Shown here: positions 6,681 to 13,354 of the stretch, piece after piece | Numbering within the stretch: the first letter of the stretch is position 1 | Layout of the letters: each line of letters opens with the position of its first letter | Assembly: GCA_004356555.1 (NCBI GenBank) | Contig: SMWY01000082.1 | Coordinates: forward strand, 1 to 20,397 | Origin: Candidatus Dadabacteria bacterium | GTDB taxonomy: Bacteria > Desulfobacterota_D > UBA1144 > Nemesobacterales > UBA2774 | Direction of reading: 5' to 3' | DNA: 20,397 bases | Made by a program: the position numbers and the translations under genes | Notes under the pieces: model-generated | Database searches by the model: none | Told to the model about the DNA's origin: nothing | What the model saw: only the letters and a program-made list of their open reading frames with translations

Positions 6681-7906
6681 CCCTTTTGTACGTCCCCGTT
6701 TTCAAACCGGTCTATCACAGCTGCACCAATGCAGTCTCCCCAAACATTTACTGTTGTCCTAAAACGATCCAAGAGCCAGTCAATCGCCAGAATTAAACCG
6801 ACACCCTCAAGAGGAAGCCCTACAGCTTGTAAAACCAGTACCATAGTCACAAGCCCTGCCTCCGGGATACCGGCTGCTCCAATTGCTGCAAGCGTAGCGG
6901 TGAAGAAAACTACAACCATCTCGGCCATTCCGAGTTCTATCCCATAGCTCTGGGCTATAAATATCACAGCTACCGCCTCGTATAGGGCTGTACCATCCAT
7001 ATTGATCGTTGCCCCAAGCGGTAAAACAAATTTGCCCACTTTAGGTGTCACTTTTGCTTCATCTATTACCCCCTCCATAGTAAGGGGAAGAGTAGCAGAA
7101 GAAGAAGCAGTAGAAAATGCAGTAAGTAATGCCTTGCTTAAATTTTGAACATATTCCAGGGGGTTTCTTTTTGCAAAGAGCAGCAAAATAATCGGCAATA
7201 CAATAAAACCATGTATAGAGAGTCCTACGACAACACTTAAAACATACTTTCCAAGCTCCATTGCAAGCTCAATTACGGCTCCGCCTCCGCCTGCCATCCC
7301 AATTCTATCTGCTATCAAACTGAAAATCCCGATGGGGGTAAAAATCATAATCCAGCGAACTATCTTCATGATCGCTTTGTCTAAAATTGTAAATACTTCC
7401 ACTATTACTTTGTTTTCCTTTCCTAGACTGGCAAACGCGGCGCCAAAGAGTATTGAGGCAACTATAAGAGGCAGTATCTCAAATTCCTCTGCAGAATTAA
7501 ATAGATTGGGAGATACGAATTTTAATAACAGGACATCAATCAGGCTAATATTTTCCTTAGCACTTACAATATCCGGCATTTGACCTGTAAGAGCCATACC
7601 CCCGTCCCCTGGGTGTATAACGTTTACAACTACAATGCCTATAAAAACAGCTATACCTGTCGTTATTAAATAATAAAAAAGGGTTTTCAGCCCGAGCGAG
7701 CCGAGATTGCCAACTTTCATAATGCTGAGCGTTATAGAGACCACAATCAGTGGAAGCACTATCATTTTTAGGGCGTTTAGGAAAAGCGTCCCTAGGAATC
7801 CGAGTTTAATGCTGAGTACTGGATATAATGATCCTACTAATACGCCCAGAATCACGCCTAAAATGATTCCGATTATAAGATAGTGTTCTCCAAAAAGCTT
7901 CTTCAT
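6677..7906 (-). CDS. Dicarboxylate/amino acid:cation symporter (DAACS family, GltP-like)
   Basis: 409 residues, with multiple hydrophobic segments throughout as in the glutamate-transporter fold. Visible signature elements are the serine-rich hairpin 1 STASSSATLP (265-274), the NMDGT motif (302-306), the hairpin 2 stretch AAIGAAGIPEAGLVTM (340-355) and the last helix with Asp380, Arg383 and Asn387. The arginine aligns with the residue that binds the side-chain carboxylate in archaeal GltPh, so an acidic substrate (glutamate, aspartate or a C4-dicarboxylate) is likely. It would be an inner-membrane importer driven by Na+ or H+. Start: AGGAG lies about 8 bases before the ATG. It is the first gene of a two-gene unit with the ATP-pyrophosphatase. 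Confidence 0.92.
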   Translation of the reverse strand: MKKLFGEHYLIIGIILGVILGVLVGSLYPVLSIKLGFLGTLFLNALKMIVLPLIVVSITLSIMKVGNLGSLGLKTLFYYLITTGIAVFIGIVVVNVIHPGDGGMALTGQMPDIVSAKENISLIDVLLLKFVSPNLFNSAEEFEILPLIVASILFGAAFASLGKENKVIVEVFTILDKAIMKIVRWIMIFTPIGIFSLIADRIGMAGGGGAVIELAMELGKYVLSVVVGLSIHGFIVLPIILLLFAKRNPLEYVQNLSKALLTAFSTASSSATLPLTMEGVIDEAKVTPKVGKFVLPLGATINMDGTALYEAVAVIFIAQSYGIELGMAEMVVVFFTATLAAIGAAGIPEAGLVTMVLVLQAVGLPLEGVGLILAIDWLLDRFRTTVNVWGDCIGAAVIDRFENGDVQKG

Positions 7907-7949
7907 TAAATTCTCCTAGTTTGAAAAAGTTGGCATCTAAGTCCCAGAT

Positions 7950-8032
7950 GTGATATCTAATTAGTAAGAACTGTGATATTTAGAGAACTTTAACTGTTTA
8001 AAGTTGCGTTTAATTAGATGACATGATATCAC
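7950..8032. repeat. Nested inverted repeats between divergent genes
   Basis: The outer arm GTGATATCTAATTA (7950-7963) matches TAATTAGAT...GATATCAC (8011-8032) inverted, with 5 extra bases (GACAT) in the right arm. The inner arms AACTTTAA (7986-7993) and TTAAAGTT (7998-8005) form an 8-bp hairpin with a 4-base loop. The structure fills most of the gap between the transporter and the DUF3108-like gene, where both promoters must lie. It could be a shared operator or a small non-autonomous mobile element. Confidence 0.5.
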
Positions 8033-8060
8033 TTTATACAGTTATTACCAAAAAGGGCTA

Positions 8061-8858
8061 ATGAACAAATACATCATACTAATTCTATCAATCCTACTAT
8101 TTAATGGAATTCCATTATTAGCTGAACCATTTAAAGTCCCCCCAATAATCCCTAATGAGAAAGGTACTATTGTAACCGAATATAAGGATGGTGGGCTGAG
8201 ATGGAAAGCAGATTGGAAAACCGACATTTATATAGAAAACGGAGAGACAAAATTTAAGCTTGTTATTAAAGCTAAGGGTCTTACTAGCCCTTTTAGAAAA
8301 GACATGACTTGGCGATCCGTCTCAATTTGGAAAGCCGAAGATGAATTTATTCCACTTGAATCAGAAACCAGAATCAAAGATTTGAGGGGCAACTTGATTA
8401 TGATCGATAAGAAGAAATTCAACCATAAAAAAAATACTGCAGTTTTTGAAAGAGAAGATTTAGAACTTAATACTTACCTAAGAAAGCAATATGACATTAC
8501 TTCCGATACTCTTATTGTAGAGGGCATTGTATATGCTCTACGCACTTTGCCTTTTGGTACAGATGGGACAACTAAAGCAAAAATTCTATCCAATGAGCCT
8601 GAGCTCTACAATGTGGAGTTTAAAGAAAGAGGTATCGAAAAAATTAAGACTAAAGACGGAGAAATTGAGTGTTACAAAGTTGAAATAGTACCAAAATTGG
8701 GAGTGCTAGGAGTATTTAAAATCCTCTTTCCCAAAACCTATTTCTGGTTCACAGTAGAGCCTCCTCACAGGTGGGTTCGTTACGAAGGGCTTGAAAACGG
8801 TGTTGGAACACCTGAAGTGGTAATGGAAGTGACTAATTTCAAGGATTCCCCTAATTAA
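8061..8858 (+). CDS. Secreted DUF3108-like protein of unknown function
   Basis: 265 residues with a signal peptide (1-21, cleavage after LLA). The mature part is rich in beta-strand-type sequence. Its second half (about 185-262) follows a DUF3108-like pattern: an 'Ik-T-x-dG-x-x-x-cyk-v' strand (IKTKDGEIECYKVEI), a lipid-facing-looking stretch, then FPKTYFWFTVEPPHRWVRYEG. Such domains are found in periplasmic or outer-membrane-associated proteins of unknown role. The gene diverges from the symporter and is followed after 170 bases by a lipoprotein gene; no terminator is evident between them. The ribosome site (AAGGG, 3-4 bases before ATG) is close and weak. The family assignment is by pattern only. 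Confidence 0.7.
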   Translation: MNKYIILILSILLFNGIPLLAEPFKVPPIIPNEKGTIVTEYKDGGLRWKADWKTDIYIENGETKFKLVIKAKGLTSPFRKDMTWRSVSIWKAEDEFIPLESETRIKDLRGNLIMIDKKKFNHKKNTAVFEREDLELNTYLRKQYDITSDTLIVEGIVYALRTLPFGTDGTTKAKILSNEPELYNVEFKERGIEKIKTKDGEIECYKVEIVPKLGVLGVFKILFPKTYFWFTVEPPHRWVRYEGLENGVGTPEVVMEVTNFKDSPN

Positions 8859-9028
8859 GGTTATAAACCATACTAAAATAGCTATTGTAGGTGCATTTAT
8901 TTTCAAATCTAAACATTTAGTGTTGCCTTAATTAACAATCACCGGATATAATTGAATACCAAGTTCACTATGACCATATTATCAAAAGAGATTCATCCCA
9001 TTTTAAACAAATTCAAGGAGGCAAAATT

Positions 9029-9433
9029 ATGAATAAGAAACACCGTAAGCTAGTACTTATCTTATTACTCCTGGCAAGTCCGGCTGTCTTGACAGGATGC
9101 CTGGCTGCAGTGGCAATTGGAGGAGGAGCAGCTGTGGGAGCGGGAACAATTGCCTACTTAAAAGGTGAATTAAAATCTACGGAAGGCTATAGCTTCAGTA
9201 GAGTATGGGCTGCTACAGTTAAAACAGTTGAAGAACTTGATTTTATAGTCATCAATAAAGTTAGTGACGCAATATCAGGCAAATATGAATGTGTTACAGC
9301 CGACAACAAGAAGGTTCATATTAACGTAAAAAGAATCGGTGACAACATAACAGAGATTACAATACGTGTGGGTACATTCGGCGATGAAACCCTCTCTCGC
9401 TATATCTTGAACAAGATACAATCAAATATTTAA
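9029..9433 (+). CDS. DUF3568-family lipoprotein
   Basis: 134 residues. The N-terminus is a lipoprotein signal with lipobox LTGC (21-24), so Cys24 would be acylated. It is followed by an alanine/glycine-rich stretch (25-42) and a small alpha/beta domain (YSFSRVWAATVKTVEELDF, then ITEITIRVGTFGDE) typical of DUF3568. The function of the family is unknown. Residue +2 after the cysteine is leucine, which in enterobacterial rules points to the outer membrane. A strong AAGGAGG site lies about 8 bases before the ATG. A hairpin terminator follows 7 bases after the stop, so transcription ends here. Confidence 0.8.
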   Translation: MNKKHRKLVLILLLLASPAVLTGCLAAVAIGGGAAVGAGTIAYLKGELKSTEGYSFSRVWAATVKTVEELDFIVINKVSDAISGKYECVTADNKKVHINVKRIGDNITEITIRVGTFGDETLSRYILNKIQSNI

Positions 9434-9440
9434 ATCGATA

Positions 9441-9486
9441 TAATAAATAGGGGTAAACCCATTTCGGAGATTTACCCCTATTATTA
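9441..9486 (+). terminator. Terminator hairpin after the DUF3568 lipoprotein gene
   Basis: AATAGGGGTAAA (9446-9457) and TTTACCCCTATT (9471-9482) form a perfect 12-bp stem with a 13-base loop. The flanking TAAT/ATTA extend it with one bulge. The 3' side is T/A-rich but has no long T-run, and the hairpin could work in both directions. Confidence 0.7.
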
Positions 9487-9535
9487 GCTAACCTAAGTTT
9501 ATTCTACAAATTGTATTTATTCGATTTACCATTCG

Positions 9536-9733
9536 ATGATATCCAAAGAAAAGGCTCAAGAGCTGGTACAAGATTGGATTGAAATATGGAATAGTAATAA
9601 CATTGATGACATCCTTTCCCATTACAGAGATGATGTAGTGTTTACTTCTCCATTTGTTGTCAAACTTCTGGGAGATAACTTCCAATACTCTAAAACTCCT
9701 TTTATTGCTTGTGTAAGATCAGTCTCAAAATAA
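9536..9733 (+). pseudogene. SnoaL/NTF2-like protein, N-terminal fragment
   Basis: The first 46 or so codons (KAQELVQDWIEIWNSNNID, then HYRDDVVFTSPFVVKLLGD) are the N-terminal helix and first strand of a SnoaL-like/nuclear transport factor 2 domain. Homology stops at LLGD (about 9676), after which 19 unrelated residues lead to a stop. Full members have about 110-140 residues, so most of the cone-shaped fold is gone. No ribosome-binding site precedes the ATG. The lost 3' part coincides with the lost 3' part of a convergent DUF924 gene. Confidence 0.65.
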
Positions 9734-9876
9734 TCTTTTATCTCCTTATCATTTTCATCATTTTTGATCCATCAGATTCTCCTGTGCGCCTCGGAAGGAA
9801 TTTCATTATCTTTTAAACACCCAAACCAAAAGTCCAATATTTCATCTATTCTCTTTTCTTTAGTAATAGAAAACAT
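9660..9876 (-). pseudogene. DUF924-family protein, N-terminal fragment with internal stop
   Basis: From an ATG at 9876 the minus strand reads KRIDEILDFWFGCLKDNEIP, the typical start of DUF924 proteins. Codon 35 is TGA (9774-9772), followed in frame by WIKNDENDKEIKDYFETDL and KGVLEYWKLSPR. Relatives have tryptophans at this point (WW or KWW), so a TGG to TGA change is likely. After about 9665 the family sequence (PRGRLALIILLDQF) is absent and the frame runs into the SnoaL-like fragment on the other strand. The gene is thus both interrupted and cut short. Other genes here use TGA as a stop and TGG for Trp, so a recoded TGA is unlikely. Confidence 0.7.
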
Positions 9877-10204
9877 ATGCCTATCAGCTTACTATTTTAT
9901 CTTTAAAATATATAATGCGCTGTCTTGTATAATAAACATTTTTTTAGAAATTTTATATTCCCCCTTGTGGAAAATTACAAAAAATGCTATCATTTTCTCA
10001 CTCAATTGAGAATCATAGCTGACAACTTTTCTTTTTACTCCTAATCCTCATAATTCCCCGTCAAATTGTTAAAACTATACTTTAAGAATGTGTTGCAACC
10101 GTTCTTTATCTTGTGGCTTTCATTTTCAAAAAAATTTTCATCGTCTAATACATTGAAGTTATTCAATTTTCTACAATCGAGAAAAAATCATCAAAAATAA
10201 CCTA
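9877..10204. other. AT-rich intergenic region upstream of nrdJ
   Basis: No gene is supported. TTCTCA (9995-10000) and TGAGAA (10007-10012) form a small inverted repeat. Several T-rich runs occur. The nrdJ promoter begins at its right edge. Confidence 0.5.
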
Positions 10205-10233
10205 TTGACAACCACAACATATTGTGGTTCAAT
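10205..10233 (+). promoter_or_regulatory. nrdJ promoter
   Basis: TTGACA (10205-10210, perfect -35), a 17-base spacer and TTCAAT (10228-10233, 4 of 6 to the -10 consensus). The spacer is almost entirely an NrdR-type palindrome, so bound repressor would exclude RNA polymerase. The expected start near 10240 gives a leader of about 45 bases. Confidence 0.6.
10212..10227 (+). promoter_or_regulatory. NrdR box 1
   Basis: CCACAACATATTGTGG matches the conserved core of the NrdR consensus (acaCwAtATaTwGtgt) except for the C at position 7 and the outermost bases. It is the centre of a longer palindrome with 8-bp arms (AACCACAA and TTGTGGTT, 10210-10229). NrdR is the ATP/dATP-sensing Zn-ribbon repressor of ribonucleotide reductase genes, so the location upstream of nrdJ fits. 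Confidence 0.7.
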
Positions 10234-10242
10234 CGATTCGTA

Positions 10243-10258
10243 GCACAAGATAGTACAC
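10243..10258 (+). promoter_or_regulatory. Degenerate NrdR box 2
   Basis: GCACAAGATAGTACAC keeps the left half of the NrdR core (CA-C-AA-x-AT) but little of the right half. Its centre is 31 bases from the centre of box 1, three helical turns, the kind of spacing seen for tandem NrdR boxes. Spacing is the main support. Confidence 0.35.
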
Positions 10259-10286
10259 AACCAATCGAACACGGAGGATGGCAAGA

Positions 10287-12791
10287 ATGGCTTCAGATAA
10301 ACTTGGCCCTACTGAGACTAACGGGAATGGAAAAGGTTTAATAGAGAAAAACGAACTGAATACGGAACTGGAACAAACACTAAATCAAAGTGAATCTGAT
10401 ACCGAAGAAGAAGTAGTAGAAGTTGTTAAACAAACCGAAGGATTAATGGATATTCCGGAAAAGACAATAGACGCTTTTGGCGGAGATGAGCTTCGGGCCA
10501 GGGTTTTCTACGAAAAATACGCGCTTCGCGATAAATCAGGAAGAATCGTTGAGCATAAGCCTGAAGACATGTGGCATAGAGTTGCAAGAGAAATGGCCTC
10601 TCCAGAAAAGAACAAAGAGCTTAAAGCCCATTGGGAAGACAATTTCTACTGGCTCTTATCTAACTTTAAATTTATCCCGGGCGGAAGGATTTTATTTGGC
10701 GCCGGACAACAGAGAAGAGCAACCCTCTTAAATTGCTATTATATGCCGATCAAAGAGGATTCACTCGAAGGCATCTTCGAATGGTGCAAAGAAGCGGCAC
10801 GGACTTATTCATTCGGCGGAGGAGTTGGAACTGACATATCTATCCTCAGACCAAAGGGTGCACCGGTAAATAACTCCGCTATCTATTCCACAGGTGCAGT
10901 ATCCTTTATGGATTTACTTTCAACCACCACCGGTACAATCGGGCAAGCAGGAAGGCGCGGCGCTCTTATGATTACTCTTGACGTTAAACACCCTGACATT
11001 CAGGAATTCATTGAAATTAAAAACGACGAACAAAGATCAAAAGTTCAGTTTGCAAACATATCAATAAAAATTTCTGACGAGTTTATGCAAGCAGTTGAAG
11101 ATGATACAGATTTTGAACTCAAATTTGAGAACGAAAAGGTCAAAATCTCTAAAACAATCAGGGCAAGAGACATTTGGGAAAAACTTGTAAAATCAGCATG
11201 GGCATCCGCAGAACCAGGCCTCATTTTCTGGGATTCAGTGAAGAAACACTCACCAACCGAATACAATGGGATGGAAGTGCATGGAGTTAACCCATGCAGC
11301 GAGCAGGCTCTTGAGGATTACGGGAACTGTTGTCTTGGAAATATAAACCTTTCCCCATTTGTGAAAAATGCGTTTACTGAAAATGCATCTATCGATTGGG
11401 AAAACTTGGAGAAAGCATTTCAATATTCTGTACGCTTCCTGGATAACGTGCTCGACTACAACATGAAAAAACATCCCCTCAGTTTCCAAACAAAAGCCTC
11501 TACCCGCTCAAGACGCATTGGAGTTGGGTTTACAGGCTTCGGGGACATGCTGGCAAAGCTCAATATTAAGTACGATACTGCTGAGGGTGTTGAGTTTGCA
11601 GATAAGATGTTTGAACATATAAAGAACATAGTTTACGAAGCAAGCACGGATCTTGCTTCTGAAAAGGGAAGTTTTCCAGTGTTTGATCTCGACACACATC
11701 TATCACGCCCATTCTTAGATACAATCGACAAGCGGATAGTAGAAAAAATAAAGAAACAGGGTCTTAGAAATGCCTGCATATTAACCGTTCCTCCTGTAGG
11801 AAGCGGATCATTGCTTGCAGGAACAACAAGCGGCGTTGAGCCCGTATTCGCACTATCTTACTTTAGGCGTTCTAAATCCCTATCAAAAGAAGAATTCAAA
11901 GTTTACCATCCGCTCGTTACCGAATATAGAGAGAAGTTCGGTCTTGAAAATGATAGCGAGCTACCCGATACATTTGTAACATCTCATGAAATTAAGCCTG
12001 AGATGAGGGTTCGCATGCAGGCCGCAATTCAAAAACATATAGACTCATGCATCTCAAGCACCGTTAATTTACCTGCCGATATAACATTAGAAGAAGTAGA
12101 AAAGATTTATTTCCTTGCTTGGAAACTCGGCTGTAAAGGCATTACAGTTTACAGAGAGGGATCCAGAGAAGGGATATTGGTTACTGAAGAAGAGGCCAAA
12201 TCCCAGCAGCAAGATAAAGACGAAAAAAAGCTTCCGACCCAGACCCAGAACGAAGGGATGAATAAAACCCATCACCCCAACCCCATCTCATCCCTTCGTT
12301 CATCCTATACAGAAAAGATTAAACCCATAAAAAGGCCCCAGTGCCTTCAGGGTTTTACAGAGGTAATAAAAACAGGGTACGGAAATTTATACGTAACAGT
12401 AAACACATTTGAAGAAAGGCCGGTTGAAGTATTCGTTCAGATCGGCAAATCGGGGTATTCGACAATGGCTGATGCGGAGGCCACCGGAAGACTGGTATCG
12501 CTGGCCCTGAGATCGGGAATAGGGGTAGAAGATGTAGTTGAGCAGCTTGAGGGAATAGGAGGCTCTTCTCCAGTTTTCTCAGATGGCAAGCTAGTCATGT
12601 CAATCCCTGATGCTATAGCAACGGTATTAAAGAGACACTTTGTCTCTGTTGGTGACGCTTCGGTTAGGGAACCGGCAAAAAGGCCCATGGATTTAAACCT
12701 AGAACGCTGCCCCGATTGTGGGGACCGCGCTTTAGCATTTGAACAGGGCTGCATGACTTGCCGAAGCTGCGGATACTCGAAGTGTGATTAA
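10287..12791 (+). CDS. nrdJ: Adenosylcobalamin-dependent (class II) ribonucleoside-diphosphate reductase
   Basis: Reduces ribonucleotides to deoxyribonucleotides with a B12-derived radical, independent of oxygen. The frame opens at 10278, but GGAGG (10273-10277) touches that ATG. The ATG at 10287, 9 bases after GGAGG, is the likely start (834 residues). Numbering from 10278: acidic linker 20-55; reductase barrel about 70-620 with Cys153 (LLNCYYMP, first redox Cys), GGGVGTDISILRP and NPCSEQ (338-343: Asn338, radical Cys340, Glu342), and PPVGSGSLLAGTTSGVEP; TSCPD-type domain about 690-790; C-terminal zinc-ribbon-like tail with CPDC and CRSCGYSKC cysteines that relay electrons from thioredoxin. 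A low-complexity linker (657-675) is encoded by a 54-nt palindromic insertion. The gene stands alone between an NrdR-controlled promoter and a strong terminator. Confidence 0.95.
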   Translation: MASDKLGPTETNGNGKGLIEKNELNTELEQTLNQSESDTEEEVVEVVKQTEGLMDIPEKTIDAFGGDELRARVFYEKYALRDKSGRIVEHKPEDMWHRVAREMASPEKNKELKAHWEDNFYWLLSNFKFIPGGRILFGAGQQRRATLLNCYYMPIKEDSLEGIFEWCKEAARTYSFGGGVGTDISILRPKGAPVNNSAIYSTGAVSFMDLLSTTTGTIGQAGRRGALMITLDVKHPDIQEFIEIKNDEQRSKVQFANISIKISDEFMQAVEDDTDFELKFENEKVKISKTIRARDIWEKLVKSAWASAEPGLIFWDSVKKHSPTEYNGMEVHGVNPCSEQALEDYGNCCLGNINLSPFVKNAFTENASIDWENLEKAFQYSVRFLDNVLDYNMKKHPLSFQTKASTRSRRIGVGFTGFGDMLAKLNIKYDTAEGVEFADKMFEHIKNIVYEASTDLASEKGSFPVFDLDTHLSRPFLDTIDKRIVEKIKKQGLRNACILTVPPVGSGSLLAGTTSGVEPVFALSYFRRSKSLSKEEFKVYHPLVTEYREKFGLENDSELPDTFVTSHEIKPEMRVRMQAAIQKHIDSCISSTVNLPADITLEEVEKIYFLAWKLGCKGITVYREGSREGILVTEEEAKSQQQDKDEKKLPTQTQNEGMNKTHHPNPISSLRSSYTEKIKPIKRPQCLQGFTEVIKTGYGNLYVTVNTFEERPVEVFVQIGKSGYSTMADAEATGRLVSLALRSGIGVEDVVEQLEGIGGSSPVFSDGKLVMSIPDAIATVLKRHFVSVGDASVREPAKRPMDLNLERCPDCGDRALAFEQGCMTCRSCGYSKCD
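12248..12301. repeat. 54-nt REP-like palindrome inside nrdJ
   Basis: GAACGAAGGGATGA (12248-12261) and TCATCCCTTCGTTC (12288-12301) are perfect 14-bp inverted arms around a 26-base C-rich loop containing ATCACCCCAACCCCATC. The loop resembles the C-rich strand of widespread REP-type repeats (CCCTCACCCCAACCC). The total of 54 bases is 18 codons, so the reading frame is kept. It encodes Pro/His/Asn/Ser-rich linker residues 657-675 between the reductase barrel and the TSCPD domain. Confidence 0.7.
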
Positions 12792-12826
12792 CAGATTAAC
12801 AGCAAAAAAAATAGCATATGAATCTT

Positions 12827-12862
12827 GGGCCCATCTCTTAAAAGAGTTTGGGCCTTTTTTTT
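12827..12862 (+). terminator. Rho-independent terminator of nrdJ
   Basis: GGCCC (828-832 of this kilobase) with GGGCC (850-854), and CTCTT with AAGAG, form a stem with one bulge and one mismatch. Eight Ts follow at 12855-12862. It lies 36 bases after the nrdJ stop. Confidence 0.88.
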
Positions 12863-12953
12863 GCTCTCACGAGAAATTATGAATGGGCATCCGAATTATT
12901 GAAAATAGAAAAATTGTGAACAAAATAGCAAATAATGTTACAATGAGAATATA

Positions 12954-13274
12954 GTGGCAAACCAAAAAAAGGGAAGCATATTATCCGGGATTTTCTGGAT
13001 GTTCTTAATCTCAATTCTACTATTCTGGCTACCCGGTTTCGGACCATTAATTGCTGGAATCGTAGGTGGTAAGAAAGCAGGTGGTCTTATAAATGCCATA
13101 ATTGCTGTCTTTCTGCCGGCAATTATACTGGGTATTATGCTTTTTGTGTTTGGATCAGCGCTGACAAGCGCTCCGATTATTGGATTTGTGGCAGGAGCCG
13201 GCAGTTTTATTCTTGTAATATCTAACGTGGGACCGCTTTTAATTGGAGCAATTATCGGCGGAATACTTGACTGA
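12954..13274 (+). CDS. Small glycine-rich multi-pass membrane protein
   Basis: 106 residues starting at GTG. No other start codon gives the N-terminal MANQKKG, whose lysines before the first helix fit a positive-inside membrane protein. Hydrophobic segments lie at about 8-28, 30-36/43-69 and 73-103, with glycine-rich turns (GFGPLIAGIVGGKKAGG near 28-44; the tail GPLLIGAIIGGILD). I do not recognise the family for certain; it resembles DUF5518-type or similar small membrane proteins. A weak GAG stands about 6 bases before the GTG. TACAAT at 12939-12944 could be a -10 box that would make the message almost leaderless. It converges on the sigma factor gene with no clear terminator in the 80-base gap. 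Confidence 0.6.
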   Translation: MANQKKGSILSGIFWMFLISILLFWLPGFGPLIAGIVGGKKAGGLINAIIAVFLPAIILGIMLFVFGSALTSAPIIGFVAGAGSFILVISNVGPLLIGAIIGGILD

Positions 13275-13354
13275 CTTAATATAGAAGAAATTACATCTAT
13301 ATCTGAGCATTCAAAATACAACTATAGAGTTATAAATATCTTTTTAAAATGATT

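Noticed and set aside
9772..9774. In-frame TGA in the DUF924 fragment as a recoded tryptophan or selenocysteine codon
   Set aside because: Other genes here end in TGA and use TGG for Trp, the gene is also truncated, and no SECIS-like hairpin was evident after the codon.
9764..10009. 81-codon plus-strand open frame
   Set aside because: It overlaps the recognisable DUF924 fragment on the other strand and has no ribosome site; hydrophobicity comes from T-rich DNA.
12938..13321. 127-codon minus-strand open frame
   Set aside because: It mirrors the small membrane protein frame; its Pro/Ile/Ser-rich composition is the antisense of Gly/Ile/Phe-rich helices.
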